A stretch of 64,000 nucleotides of DNA from JANNMJ01 sp031425525 (GCA_031425525.1 JANPJM010000079.1:1-64000); one strand, 5' to 3'. Counted from the stretch's first letter, positions 26,453-35,624 are shown. Program-made: numbers and translations. The notes: a model not told the origin generated them from the letters alone.

Positions 26453-26771
26453 TGAAAACCTGCCGCGCCGCCTGAAATCTATTTTTTGGCCCGACATAGA
26501 CGTTCGTTCCACGAAGGAAATGGGCTGGGCCGGTAAGGTAAACGGGGAATTACTGGGATTGATGACGCTACACGGTTTCACAATCCTCATCACCGCCGAC
26601 AAAGCGCTGCCCAGCCAACAGAATCTGCCGCGCTTTCCGATCACGGTGTACCTATTGCGAACAGTCAAGAATGATTTTGAGCATTTGGCGCCCTTGGTTC
26701 AGCAGGTTCGGGAGCAACTGACCACTGAACCACCGCCGACTGGACTTTTTGTAGTGCAAGCCGATGCCTGA
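26436..26771 (+). CDS. DUF5615 PIN-like protein (putative toxin)
   Basis: 111 residues. MRVLLDENLPRRLKSIF places the first acidic residues (LLDEN), and ILITADKALPSQQN gives the second acidic position. This is the PIN-like DUF5615 fold that pairs with DUF433. Expected activity is an RNase or a PIN-type nuclease, but catalytic loss is common in this family and I cannot judge it here. The gene overlaps DUF433 by 17 bases and the next gene by 8 bases. Confidence 0.85.
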   Translation: MRVLLDENLPRRLKSIFWPDIDVRSTKEMGWAGKVNGELLGLMTLHGFTILITADKALPSQQNLPRFPITVYLLRTVKNDFEHLAPLVQQVREQLTTEPPPTGLFVVQADA

Positions 26772-27318
26772 CTTCGACGCCGCCCACCTCCGCGCCGCCC
26801 TGCGCAAGCTCCCCGAAAAGGAAAAAGATGCGCTCCTGCTCCGCTCCGTGCGACGCGATGCCGAGTGGCGCGCCACACTCGCCTATGAGCTGCTGCCGGA
26901 GGTCACGCGCGATACCGTGTACGAGGCCGTCAGTGAGCGTATTCACGCGCTGCTCACGGGGGTTTCGGGCTATCAGTTGGCGCGTTTTCTCACCAAATCG
27001 CTCAAAAAAGCGACGGTCGAAATCAACTATGCCCGGCGCATCACCGGCGAGCGCGCCCTGGAAATTGACCTGCACGCGTACCTGCTGCGCGAGCTGTTCG
27101 ATCATTTCTCCGGTCAGCTCGATTCGCCGTACTCGCCGTACTATAAGGCCGTCGCGAAACTGGTGGTGAAGCTGATCAAGTTGATCCAAAAATACCTGCA
27201 CGAAGACGTGTGGCTCGATTACGAGACCGAAATAACCGAGTGGCTGCGGCAGCTGCGGAGCCGTAATTACGTCTGGGATTTATCCTTCGAGTTACCCACC
27301 GGCTTGGCGGCCGCGTAG
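26764..27318 (+). CDS. Conserved helical protein of unknown function, coupled to a DUF433/DUF5615 pair
   Basis: 184 residues, predicted almost wholly helical, starting ATG 26764 within the end of the DUF5615 gene (8-base overlap). It begins FDAAHLRAALRKLPEKEKDA and contains conserved LLRSVRRDAEW and LHAYLLRELFDHF segments; the middle has a run of Val/Leu/Lys helix (VKLIKLIQKYLHED). No signal or membrane span. I recall similar standalone proteins in many Bacteroidota without a known role. The overlap with the toxin-like gene suggests co-translation, whether or not it belongs to the module. Confidence 0.7.
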   Translation: MPDFDAAHLRAALRKLPEKEKDALLLRSVRRDAEWRATLAYELLPEVTRDTVYEAVSERIHALLTGVSGYQLARFLTKSLKKATVEINYARRITGERALEIDLHAYLLRELFDHFSGQLDSPYSPYYKAVAKLVVKLIKLIQKYLHEDVWLDYETEITEWLRQLRSRNYVWDLSFELPTGLAAA

Positions 27319-27359
27319 GCCGTCGGCCGGGCGTGGGAGCGCCTCCCGGCCGAAAGCCG

Positions 27360-27367
27360 TACTTTTG
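27360..27367 (+). promoter_or_regulatory. -7 element (TACTTTTG) upstream of asnB
   Basis: TACTTTTG ends 17 bases before the asnB ATG, so the leader would be about 10 bases. A GC-rich inverted repeat (GGGAGCGCCTCCC) lies just upstream of it where a -33 box would be expected. Confidence 0.55.
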
Positions 27368-27383
27368 TGGTCTATACGAGACT

Positions 27384-29342
27384 ATGTGCGGAATCACCGG
27401 CGTATTTGCCTTCACTAGCGCGGGGCGCGCGGCCCTCGTGCGCCTCCCCGACTCCACGGACGCCATCGTCCGACGCGGCCCCGATTCGGCGGGCCACTAC
27501 GTCCACGAACACGTGGGCCTGGGTTTTCGGCGGCTTGCTATCCTCGACCTGCGGCCCGAAGGCAACCAGCCGATGCATTCGTCGGATGTCGAGCGGCGGT
27601 TCCACATCGTCTTCAACGGCGAAATCTTCAATTTCAAGGAACTGCGCGAAGAGCTGCAAGCCAAAGGCTACCAGTTCCGGACGGGCACCGACACCGAGGT
27701 CATCCTGAATCTGTACGCCGCGTACGGCCGCCGGTTCGTGAAACGGCTCAACGGGTTCTTCGCCTTCGCCATCCACGACCAGGAAGACGGGTCGCTCTTC
27801 ATCGCCCGCGACCGTTACGGCGTGAAGCCGCTGCACGTCTACCGCGACGCCGACAAGCTGCTGTTTGCGTCGGAAATCAAGTCGCTCCTCGCGTTGGGCG
27901 CGCCGCGCAAACTCGACCTGTCATCGTTGCACGCGTACCTGCACTTGGGCTATTTGCCCGGCCCGGCCAGTATTTTCAAGAAAATCCGGAAGGTGACGCC
28001 CGGCTCGTACCTCTTCATCAGGAAGGGAAAAGTGCTGCGCAAGCAGTGGTACCGCATCCCGTACGACCCCAAGAAAGTTGCTCGCAACACCAGCACCTAC
28101 GAGCAGCAACAAGCCCGTTTGGTCGAGTTGATGGACGATGCCGTCGCGCGACGGCTCGTGGCCGACGTGCCGCTCGGCGCGTTCCTGAGTGGCGGCATCG
28201 ACTCGTCGGTCATCGTCGCGCTGGCGTCGCAGCACACGCCGCACCTCAACACATTCAGCATCGGGTACAAAGACGAACCGTTCTTCGACGAAACAAAGTA
28301 CGCCCAACTCGTGGCGGATAAGTACAAAACCAACCACACGGTTTTCTCGCTCTCCAACGACGATTTGTACGAGCATCTCACCGGCATGCTCGACTATTTC
28401 GACGAGCCCTTCGCCGACCCTTCGGCGCTGCCCGTGTACATTCTGTGCCACCGCACGCGCCAAAAAGCCACCGTCGCGCTCTCCGGCGACGGCGCCGACG
28501 AACTCTTCGCCGGTTACAACAAGCACCGCGCCGAGTGGCAGGTGCGCACCGGCGGCTGGAAGGCCGAAGCTGTCACCGCCCTGGAGCCACTCTGGAACGT
28601 GCTGCCGAAGTCGCGCGCCTCCACCATGGGCAACCGCGTACGGCAGTTGCAGCGTTTTGCGCGCGGCATGCAGATGAACGCCAAAGACCGCTATTGGGCG
28701 TGGGCCGGCCTGACCGCCGGCGACGAAGCCACCGCTCTCCTGAGCCGCAAAGTGCGTAAGCGCCTCAACAAGAAGCTCGCCGCCAAGCGCCGCGCGGCGT
28801 GGCTCGACAGCCTGAAACCCGACGGCGACCTCAACGACGTGCTGCTCGCCGATATGCGCGTGGTGCTACCCGGCGACATGCTGCCGAAGGTAGACCTGAT
28901 GAGCATGGCCAACTCGCTGGAAGTGCGCACGCCGTTCCTGGACGTCAATGTGGTCAATTTCGCGTTTTCGCTCCCCGTTTCCTCCAAAATCAACGGGCAG
29001 ATGAAGAAACGCATCGTGCAGGACGCCTTCCGGCCGTTGCTGCCGCCGGAGTTGTACAAGCGCCCCAAACACGGTTTCGACGTGCCGATGCTCGGCTGGT
29101 TTCGCGGCGAGTTGCGCGGCTTGATCGAAAACGATCTCCTCGCCGATAGCTTCATTGAAGCCCAAGGGCTGTTCGATGTCGATGCCATTCGGGCGCTCCG
29201 CACGCAGCTCTATTCCACCGACCCCGGCGAAGCCGTTGATCGCGTGTGGGGGCTGATCGTGTTTCAGTATTGGTGGAAGAAATATCTGGCGCCCGCCTCG
29301 GCGGCTACCCACGCGGCGCAGATGCCCGATAATATCCGGTAA
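27384..29342 (+). CDS. asnB: Asparagine synthase (glutamine-hydrolysing), surface-polysaccharide type
   Basis: 652 residues from ATG 27384, which makes Cys2 (MCGITGVF) the glutaminase nucleophile. The class II glutamine amidotransferase domain (2-200) shows RRGPDS and FNGEIFN. The synthetase domain has the PP-loop FLSGGIDSSVIVAL, ALSGDGADELFAGYNKH, and MLPKVDLMSMANSLEVRTPF. Such AsnB homologues often sit in O-antigen and exopolysaccharide loci and may amidate sugar acids instead of aspartate. This gene opens such a locus, so that role is plausible but not proven. The gap to the next gene is 4 bases. Confidence 0.9.
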   Translation: MCGITGVFAFTSAGRAALVRLPDSTDAIVRRGPDSAGHYVHEHVGLGFRRLAILDLRPEGNQPMHSSDVERRFHIVFNGEIFNFKELREELQAKGYQFRTGTDTEVILNLYAAYGRRFVKRLNGFFAFAIHDQEDGSLFIARDRYGVKPLHVYRDADKLLFASEIKSLLALGAPRKLDLSSLHAYLHLGYLPGPASIFKKIRKVTPGSYLFIRKGKVLRKQWYRIPYDPKKVARNTSTYEQQQARLVELMDDAVARRLVADVPLGAFLSGGIDSSVIVALASQHTPHLNTFSIGYKDEPFFDETKYAQLVADKYKTNHTVFSLSNDDLYEHLTGMLDYFDEPFADPSALPVYILCHRTRQKATVALSGDGADELFAGYNKHRAEWQVRTGGWKAEAVTALEPLWNVLPKSRASTMGNRVRQLQRFARGMQMNAKDRYWAWAGLTAGDEATALLSRKVRKRLNKKLAAKRRAAWLDSLKPDGDLNDVLLADMRVVLPGDMLPKVDLMSMANSLEVRTPFLDVNVVNFAFSLPVSSKINGQMKKRIVQDAFRPLLPPELYKRPKHGFDVPMLGWFRGELRGLIENDLLADSFIEAQGLFDVDAIRALRTQLYSTDPGEAVDRVWGLIVFQYWWKKYLAPASAATHAAQMPDNIR

Positions 29343-29346
29343 TTCA

Positions 29347-30078
29347 GTGACCATTTCACCCTTGATTCGGACACTCTCGATAGTTATTCCGGCGTACAAT
29401 GAAGGCTCCACTATTCACTTGATTCTCGATCAGGTGAAAGATGTACAGTTGTTGAATGGCATTCAGAAGGAAGTGATCATCGTCAATGACTGCTCGCGCG
29501 ACAATACTGAAGCGGCCATTCAGCAGTATATCGCCGCTAACCCAGCGCTCCCCATTCGGTACTTCAAACACGAAGTCAACCAAGGGAAAGGCGCTGCTCT
29601 GCACACGGGCATCGCGCATGCGACCGGCGAATACGTGGTCATTCAGGATGCTGACCTTGAGTACGATCCCGAAGAGTACAACACGTTGCTGAAGCCCATC
29701 CTTCGCGGGATGGCCGATGTGGTGTTCGGCTCGCGCTTCATCGGCGGTCGGCCGCATCGAATCCTGTTTTTCTGGCATTCCATCGGCAATCAGATTCTCA
29801 CGTTCCTCTCCAATGCGATGACGAACCTGAACCTGACGGACATGGAAACGTGCTACAAACTTTTTCGGCGCGATATGCTTCAAAGTCTGCATCTCACCGA
29901 GAAACGCTTCGGCTTTGAGCCGGAAGTAACCGCCAAGATTGCCCGTGTACCCAATGTCCGAATTTACGAGGTCGGTATTTCGTACTACGGACGCACCTAC
30001 GCCGAAGGCAAAAAAATCGGCTGGCGCGATGGCGTGCGCGCCATTTATTGCATCCTCAAATTCCGGTTCGCACGCTGA
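29347..30078 (+). CDS. Glycosyltransferase family 2, dolichyl-phosphate-mannose-synthase type
   Basis: 243 residues with a GTG start five bases after the asnB stop. SIVIPAYNEGSTIHLIL, EVIIVNDCSRDNTEAAI, NQGKGAALHTGIAHATGEYV and VIQDADLEYDPEEY (the DxD-containing motif) are the DPM1-like GT2 core. The C-terminal GFEPEVTAKIARVPNVRIYE and YYGRTYAEGKKI segments are typical. No membrane spans, so it is a soluble type that probably moves a sugar onto a polyprenyl-phosphate carrier. Spacing indicates co-transcription with asnB. Confidence 0.9.
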   Translation: MTISPLIRTLSIVIPAYNEGSTIHLILDQVKDVQLLNGIQKEVIIVNDCSRDNTEAAIQQYIAANPALPIRYFKHEVNQGKGAALHTGIAHATGEYVVIQDADLEYDPEEYNTLLKPILRGMADVVFGSRFIGGRPHRILFFWHSIGNQILTFLSNAMTNLNLTDMETCYKLFRRDMLQSLHLTEKRFGFEPEVTAKIARVPNVRIYEVGISYYGRTYAEGKKIGWRDGVRAIYCILKFRFAR

Positions 30079-30174
30079 GTAAACGGACTTTTTCGTGTCC
30101 ACCGACATCCGCCGCGTGGCCGCCCGGTGGCTGCGGGCAGCGGCGGGTGCGGCCCACTGATAACGCGCCGCGCG

Positions 30175-30182
30175 TACTTTTG
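30175..30182 (+). promoter_or_regulatory. -7 element (TACTTTTG) upstream of ugd
   Basis: An exact TAnnTTTG about 70 bases before the ugd ATG. No TTTG at -33. Confidence 0.5.
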
Positions 30183-30252
30183 CGGCATCTTTGTCGGCCA
30201 TCGTCCCTCATTCCCCCTGAAGGCGCCATTGCGGCCCCACCCTCCCAACTGT

Positions 30253-31605
30253 ATGAAGATTACCGTAGTAGGCACCGGCTATGTCGGCCTTGTAACCGGC
30301 ACGTGCTTCGCCGAAGTCGGCATCAATGTGACGTGCGTCGATGTCGACCAGCGCAAAATCGACAACCTCAAGCAAGGGATTCTGCCGATTTACGAGCCCG
30401 GCTTGGAGGATATGGTCGAGCGCAACACCAAGAACGGGCGGTTGCAATTCTCGACCGACCTCGCCGCTAGTCTTCCCGGCTCCAACGCGGTTTTCATTGC
30501 GGTGGGCACTCCACCCGGTGAAGACGGCTCCGCCGACCTCAAGTACGTGCTGGCCGTGGGCCGCGAGATTGGGCGCGCCCTGACCGATTACTGCGTCGTG
30601 ATCACGAAAAGCACCGTGCCCGTGGGTACCGCCGAAAAGGTGCGCGGCGCCGTGGCCGGCGAGTTGGCCGCGCGTAACTCCACCATTCCGTTCGATATGG
30701 CCTCGAACCCAGAATTTTTGAAGGAAGGCGCCGCCATCGACGATTTTCTGAAGCCCGACCGCATCGTGGTCGGCTTGGACTCGCCGCGCGCCGAAGAGGT
30801 ACTGCGCCGCTTGTACAAGCCGTTTTTGCTCAACGGCCACCCGTGCATCTTCATGGACATTCCGTCGGCGGAGATGACCAAGTACGCGGCCAATTCGATG
30901 CTGGCGACGAAGATTTCGTTCATGAACGACATCGCCAACCTCTGCGAACTGATGGGCGCCGACGTGAACATGGTGCGTAAGGGCATTGGCAGCGATTCGC
31001 GGATCGGCACCAAATTCATCTACCCCGGCATCGGCTACGGCGGCTCGTGCTTCCCTAAGGATGTGAAGGCGCTCATCAAGACGGCGGCCGAAAACGGCTA
31101 CCCGATGCGCGTGCTGCAAGCGGTGGAAGAAGTGAACGAAGCCCAGAAATCGGTGCTGTTCGATAAAATCTGCGCCCATTTCGGAGGTGCCGAAAACCTG
31201 CGCGGTCTGACGATGGCGCTGTGGGGGTTGTCGTTCAAACCCAATACCGACGATATGCGCGAGGCGCCGTCGTTGGTGCTGATCGAGAAATTGCTGGCCG
31301 CCGGCTGCACGGTGCGCACCTTCGACCCGGTGTCGATGAAGGAGGCCGAGCATACCCTGCACGATACCGTAACCTACGCCCGCGATGAATACGACGCGCT
31401 CCTCGACGCCGACGCGCTCCTGATCGTGACGGAGTGGCCGCAGTTCCGGGCGCCTAATTTTCAGGTGATGGCGAAGCTCATGAAGCAGCAAGTCGTTTTC
31501 GACGGCCGCAACATCTACGAAGCCGCCGAGTTGCGCGAAGCCGGTTTCGATTATTACTGCATCGGAATCAAAGCGGCAAGCATCAAGCTGCAAGCGGTAA
31601 GCTAA
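30253..31605 (+). CDS. ugd: UDP-glucose 6-dehydrogenase
   Basis: 450 residues from ATG 30253. It oxidises UDP-glucose to UDP-glucuronate with two NAD. The NAD motif KITVVGTGYVGLVTGTCFAE opens the protein; SNPEFLKEGAAIDDF and the catalytic-Cys segment GYGGSCFPKDVKAL are present, as is LWGLSFKPNTDDMREAPS. The earlier in-frame start at 30127 is ignored because it lies across the promoter element. The product feeds the decarboxylase encoded next. The last codons (KAASIKLQAVS) are part of a word-repeat element. Confidence 0.96.
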   Translation: MKITVVGTGYVGLVTGTCFAEVGINVTCVDVDQRKIDNLKQGILPIYEPGLEDMVERNTKNGRLQFSTDLAASLPGSNAVFIAVGTPPGEDGSADLKYVLAVGREIGRALTDYCVVITKSTVPVGTAEKVRGAVAGELAARNSTIPFDMASNPEFLKEGAAIDDFLKPDRIVVGLDSPRAEEVLRRLYKPFLLNGHPCIFMDIPSAEMTKYAANSMLATKISFMNDIANLCELMGADVNMVRKGIGSDSRIGTKFIYPGIGYGGSCFPKDVKALIKTAAENGYPMRVLQAVEEVNEAQKSVLFDKICAHFGGAENLRGLTMALWGLSFKPNTDDMREAPSLVLIEKLLAAGCTVRTFDPVSMKEAEHTLHDTVTYARDEYDALLDADALLIVTEWPQFRAPNFQVMAKLMKQQVVFDGRNIYEAAELREAGFDYYCIGIKAASIKLQAVS

Positions 31606-31697
31606 AAACGGCGGTGAGCTTCAAGCTATAAGCTGGAAGTCTGCACCACTTACACTCAACAAGTTGAAAAGCTTGCAGCTTAAAGCCTGCTGCTCTA
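31570..31697. repeat. Word-repeat element (AAGCTGCAAGC words) spanning the ugd stop codon
   Basis: AAGCATCAAGCTGCAAGCGG, GTAAGCT, TTCAAGCTATAAGCTGG on the left, then AAGCTTGCAGCTTAAAGC on the right as partial reverse complement. The words start inside the ugd C-terminus, so about ten terminal residues are repeat-encoded. Confidence 0.6.
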
Positions 31698-31700
31698 CTC

Positions 31701-32666
31701 ATGAAAAAACGTGTCCTCATTACCGGCGGTGCCGGTTTCCTTGGTTCGCACCTCTGCGATCGGTTCCTGAAAGAGGGCTACCGGGTGGCGGCGATGGACA
31801 ACCTCATCACCGGTTCGCTCAAAAACATCGAGCATTTATTCGGCAACCCCGATTTTGAGTTTTTTCATCACGATGTCTCGAAGTTCGTCTTCGTGCCCGG
31901 TGAATTGGATTATATCCTGCATTTCGCCTCGCCGGCATCGCCGATTGACTACCTCAAGATTCCAATTCAGACGCTTAAGGTCGGTTCGCTCGGCACGCAC
32001 AACCTCCTCGGGTTGGCGCGGGTGAAGAACGCGCGAATGCTGATCGCCTCGACTTCCGAAGTGTACGGCGACCCCGAAGTGCACCCCCAAGTCGAAGATT
32101 ACTGGGGTAATGTAAACCCCGTGGGGCCGCGCGGCTGCTACGACGAAGCCAAGCGATTTCAGGAGGCCATCACGATGGCGTACCACACGCACCACGGCGT
32201 GGAAACGCGGATCGTGCGCATTTTCAACACCTACGGCCCACGCATGCGCCTCGACGACGGCCGCGTGCTGCCGGCGTTCATGGGGCAAGCGCTGCGCGGC
32301 GAATCGCTGACGGTGTTCGGCGACGGTTCGCAGACGCGCTCGTTTTGCTACGTCGATGATCTCATCGAGGGGATTTACCGCCTGCTGTTGAGTGACTACG
32401 CGATGCCGGTCAACATCGGCAACCCCGCCGAAATCACGATTGCCGAATTCGGCGTCGAGATTGCCAAGCTCGCGGGTGTCGAGTTCAAGCCCGACTTCCG
32501 GCCGCTCCCCGAAAACGACCCGCAGAAACGCCGCCCGGACATCACGAAAGCGCGCGAGATTTTGGGCTGGGAGCCGCAGGTAGACCGCGCCGAAGGACTG
32601 CGCCGCACGTTCGAGTATTTCAAGAATGCCGTGGTGGTGCCCACGGGGATGAACGCGTACGCATGA
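31701..32666 (+). CDS. UDP-glucuronate decarboxylase (UDP-xylose synthase)
   Basis: 321 residues of the extended SDR family. NAD motif VLITGGAGFLGSHLCDRFL, LHFASPASPIDY, the catalytic Ser/Thr in STSEVYGDPEVHPQ, Tyr and Lys in GCYDEAKRFQE, and GPRMRLDDGRVLPAF. The PASPxxY and GDPxxHPQxExYWGNVNPxG patterns separate Uxs from dTDP-glucose dehydratase. It converts UDP-glucuronate to UDP-xylose, directly using the product of ugd. Its stop codon overlaps the start of the next glycosyltransferase (ATGA). Confidence 0.92.
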   Translation: MKKRVLITGGAGFLGSHLCDRFLKEGYRVAAMDNLITGSLKNIEHLFGNPDFEFFHHDVSKFVFVPGELDYILHFASPASPIDYLKIPIQTLKVGSLGTHNLLGLARVKNARMLIASTSEVYGDPEVHPQVEDYWGNVNPVGPRGCYDEAKRFQEAITMAYHTHHGVETRIVRIFNTYGPRMRLDDGRVLPAFMGQALRGESLTVFGDGSQTRSFCYVDDLIEGIYRLLLSDYAMPVNIGNPAEITIAEFGVEIAKLAGVEFKPDFRPLPENDPQKRRPDITKAREILGWEPQVDRAEGLRRTFEYFKNAVVVPTGMNAYA

Positions 32667-33838
32667 CGGTGCGCCCTCAGAAACGGTTAAGTGTCGCGGT
32701 TGTCGAAAGCTCATTAGACACAACTGGTGCGTTCAACGCTTTGCTTCAGAGTGTGTTGGATCTGCGCGAGGAGATTGATTTCCTGTTTTGCCTACCCGCC
32801 AACAGCAAACTGGTGGCGGTGGTACAACATGCGGGCCTTCAGGTATACCCGCTACCTTTGGTGGAGATCAGCCGCCGACCAAAAGATCTGATAACGTATT
32901 TGCCGCAGTTGCTGCGCAATGCGTGGCGGCTGCGGGCTGCGATGCGTAAGCACCAGGCACGCGTGGTACACGTCAACGATTTACATAACCTGATGGGCAT
33001 CGCTACCCGCTGGGTGTCGCGCGGGCAAGTGCGTACCGTGACGCACATTCGGCGGATGCCGGAATCGCTGCCGGCGCGCATCTATAACTTCTGGGTAGGG
33101 TTGCACCTGCGCTACGCCGATCTGATTGTGCCCGTTTCGGCGGCCAATGCGCGGGCTTTCGGCGGGGCCACGCAGCCTAAGGTGCGCATCGTGTACGACC
33201 CCCTGCCCTCGCGCGAGCGCCTACCGGCGTATGTACCCCGGCCCGGCCCGTCGATCAGTTTGCTGTATTTAGCCAATTACATTCCGGGGAAAGGGCAAAA
33301 CCACGTGATCGAAGCCTTTGACGCCCTGCTGCGACAGGCGCCGAAGTTGGCGGTTACGCTCACGTTCGTCGGCGGCGACTTCGGTTTTCCGGGTAACTTG
33401 GCCTGGAAAGCCGGGTTACAAGCGCGGGTCGCGGAATTGGGAATCGCCGATCAGGTGGTATTCGAAGGCAAAACCGACGACTCGGAAGCGACGATGAAAG
33501 CCCACGATGTGGTGCTTAATTTTTCCGATTCGGAGTCGTTTTCGCGCGTGTCATTGGAAGCGCTGCTCTACGGCGTACCCTTGATTGCGACCGACGTTGG
33601 CGGCACCCGCGAGATGTTCGTGGCGGGTGAAACGGGCTTATTGGTGCCCGCGCGCGAAGTTCCGGCGATGACCGCCGCCATGCATCAGTTGGCTACTGAT
33701 GCTGAGTTGCGGCGCCGGCTGTCGGCAGCGAGTCCCGATCACGTACGGGCCCAGTTTGGGCGTTCGGCTACGAGTGGCCGCCTACTAGCCGTGTTGCGCG
33801 AAGCCGACGTACTGGCTACCACCCACTCAGGCCGTTAA
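32663..33838 (+). CDS. Glycosyltransferase family 4 protein
   Basis: 391 residues, start overlapping the previous stop by four bases. Two Rossmann domains; the second has LYLANYIPGKGQNHVIEAF, FEGKTDDSEATMKAHDVVL and the EX7E-type motif in SESFSRVSLEALLYGVPLIA, followed by TDVGGTREMF. GT4 enzymes of this kind assemble O-antigen or exopolysaccharide units. Given the two preceding genes, transfer of xylose or glucuronate is possible but not shown. From here to about 41.6 kb the coding sequence is visibly richer in A and T at third positions than the genes around it. Confidence 0.9.
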   Translation: MTVRPQKRLSVAVVESSLDTTGAFNALLQSVLDLREEIDFLFCLPANSKLVAVVQHAGLQVYPLPLVEISRRPKDLITYLPQLLRNAWRLRAAMRKHQARVVHVNDLHNLMGIATRWVSRGQVRTVTHIRRMPESLPARIYNFWVGLHLRYADLIVPVSAANARAFGGATQPKVRIVYDPLPSRERLPAYVPRPGPSISLLYLANYIPGKGQNHVIEAFDALLRQAPKLAVTLTFVGGDFGFPGNLAWKAGLQARVAELGIADQVVFEGKTDDSEATMKAHDVVLNFSDSESFSRVSLEALLYGVPLIATDVGGTREMFVAGETGLLVPAREVPAMTAAMHQLATDAELRRRLSAASPDHVRAQFGRSATSGRLLAVLREADVLATTHSGR

Positions 33839-33876
33839 AGCCTCCTCGCCTACTACTCACGCAGTACTAAACATTT

Positions 33877-34320
33877 TTGTCTCCGTTCGTTTTGCCTACT
33901 TTTTCCGATCCATTCCTGATTACGTTTTCCCGGCTTGGCAAGTCAGAGATTGGCTATATCTCGGTTGTCGATAACCGCGCTGATGTGCTACCCTTTCAAA
34001 TTGAGCGGGTCTTCTGGACTTACTACACCCCCGAGAGCATCGTGCGCGGTCGCCACGCGCACCACCGCACGGAACAGGTGCTGGTAGCGGTTAGTGGCTG
34101 GATTCTGGTCACTACTGAACTACCCGACGGCACCATTGAGACCTTCCGCCTCGATTCGCCCGACAAGGGCCTTTACGTCCCTCCGCACGCGTGGCACACG
34201 ATGCAATATTCACACTCGGCGGTGCAACTCGTGTTTGCCTCGGCGCCGTACGACGAAGCCGACTACATTCGCGAATATGACGATTTTCGATTGCATTGGG
34301 GTACGAAAGGTACTGTCTGA
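33877..34320 (+). CDS. qdtA: dTDP-4-oxo-6-deoxy-glucose 3,4-oxoisomerase (FdtA/QdtA-type cupin)
   Basis: 147 residues, with a TTG start (another in-frame TTG is at 33892; no ATG is available). The WxcM/FdtA-like cupin has IERVFWTYYTPESIVRGRHA followed by HHRTEQVLVAVSGW, with the paired His of the active site, then LYVPPHAWHTMQYSHSAVQL. Such enzymes turn dTDP-4-keto-6-deoxyglucose into the 3-keto sugar, in gluco (QdtA) or galacto (FdtA) form. The neighbours, a QdtF-type formyltransferase and QdtB-like aminotransferases, favour this pathway. The gluco/galacto choice cannot be read with confidence. Confidence 0.8.
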   Translation: MSPFVLPTFSDPFLITFSRLGKSEIGYISVVDNRADVLPFQIERVFWTYYTPESIVRGRHAHHRTEQVLVAVSGWILVTTELPDGTIETFRLDSPDKGLYVPPHAWHTMQYSHSAVQLVFASAPYDEADYIREYDDFRLHWGTKGTV

Positions 34321-34367
34321 AGAAGGGGCAACCGGGGAGATTTCCGTATTTTTTAGCTTACAACCTA

Positions 34368-35624
34368 ATGGAGAACGCGCTTCCGGTGCTACAAGCAGCT
34401 GGTTCGACGGTGACTGATTGCTTAATTTGCGTAGCGGGAAAAAACAATATTGCTTGCGACGCTTTACGTTATCTGGTGAGTCGGTTTGGGCCGGCGCGCG
34501 TGGTGGTGGTACCGAACGCCGACGATCTCGGCGCGCCTACTTGGCAGCATTCGCTGCGCCATACCGCTCAGCGGCTGGGGGTGCGCGAAGTAACCCTGGC
34601 CGACGTCTATCCCATCGAAAATCTGCTGCTGCTGTCGCTAGAGTTCAACGAACTACTCCGACCAGCGCGTTTTGCTACAAAACGGCTTTTCAATATCCAC
34701 TTCTCGCACTTGCCCAAATATAAGGGCATGTATACTTCGATCTGGCCCATCCTCAACGATGAAGCCTTCAGCGGCGTTACTCTCCATTACATTGACAAGG
34801 GCATTGACACCGGGCATTTGATTGCTCAGCGCACGTTTGCCATTGCGTCGGCGGATACCTCCCGTGACGTGTACTTCAAGTACCTGCAGGCCGCGTATGA
34901 ATTGTTAGTAGAGAATTTAGATTCCTTGCTGATGGATACGCAGCAAGCTCGGCCGCAGCCCGTGACGAACTCGAGCTACTACTCGCGGGCAACGATTGAC
35001 TTTAGCCGGCCCGCAGAAGTAGACTTCCGGGCTACGGCTTATCAAGTTCGAAACTACGTGCGCGGCTTTGCCTTTTATGAGTATCAGTTGCCAACCGCGT
35101 TGGGGCACTTGATTTGGCGTGCGGAGTTGACTTCCGACCCGAGCCAGGGCAAAGCCGGCAGTTTGGTTACTGAGGACGCGCGGACGCTTACGATCAATAC
35201 CATTGACTACAACGTGCGACTGCACAAGGATTTTTCGCGCGCGCTATTTGCGGCGGTGGAAGCCAACGATTTGGCTGAAGTACGGCGGCTGGCGCCGCTT
35301 ACGCAGGACTTGAACCTCACCAACCGCCGCGGGTGGTCGGCACTGATGATTGCCTGCTGGCATCCCTTCGTGGAAGTAGCGCGTGAACTGCTTATACACG
35401 GCGCTAACGTTAACCAAACTAACCTGAACGGCACCTCTGTGCTGATGTACGCCAAGGACGGCGCCCTGCGTGCAAACGACCGGACGTTACTTGATGATCT
35501 GCTGACGCGTGGTGCTGACGCCCGCTGGACTGACAGTACCGGGCTGACTGTGGCTGATTATTGCCGCAATCAGGGGCAACACGAGTTAGCTACTTATTTC
35601 GCTGCTGCCGCTCGCACCAAGTAG
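34368..35624 (+). CDS. qdtF: dTDP-3-aminosugar N-formyltransferase with C-terminal ankyrin repeats (QdtF type)
   Basis: 418 residues from ATG 34368. The formyltransferase domain (about 10-200) shows ICVAGKNNIACDALRYL and the catalytic Asn-His-Asp set: FNIHFSHLPKYKGMY and YIDKGIDTGHLI. Residues about 220-305 form the C-terminal barrel that packs on it. The last 110 residues are ankyrin repeats (NRRGWSALMIACWHPFVEVA, then LNGTSVLMYAKDGA). The QdtF enzyme of Providencia alcalifaciens has the same domain order, with an ankyrin repeat that binds a second sugar nucleotide. The cofactor would be N10-formyl-THF. Upstream of 34368 the frame stays open to 34296, but it overlaps qdtA. Confidence 0.87.
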   Translation: MENALPVLQAAGSTVTDCLICVAGKNNIACDALRYLVSRFGPARVVVVPNADDLGAPTWQHSLRHTAQRLGVREVTLADVYPIENLLLLSLEFNELLRPARFATKRLFNIHFSHLPKYKGMYTSIWPILNDEAFSGVTLHYIDKGIDTGHLIAQRTFAIASADTSRDVYFKYLQAAYELLVENLDSLLMDTQQARPQPVTNSSYYSRATIDFSRPAEVDFRATAYQVRNYVRGFAFYEYQLPTALGHLIWRAELTSDPSQGKAGSLVTEDARTLTINTIDYNVRLHKDFSRALFAAVEANDLAEVRRLAPLTQDLNLTNRRGWSALMIACWHPFVEVARELLIHGANVNQTNLNGTSVLMYAKDGALRANDRTLLDDLLTRGADARWTDSTGLTVADYCRNQGQHELATYFAAAARTK

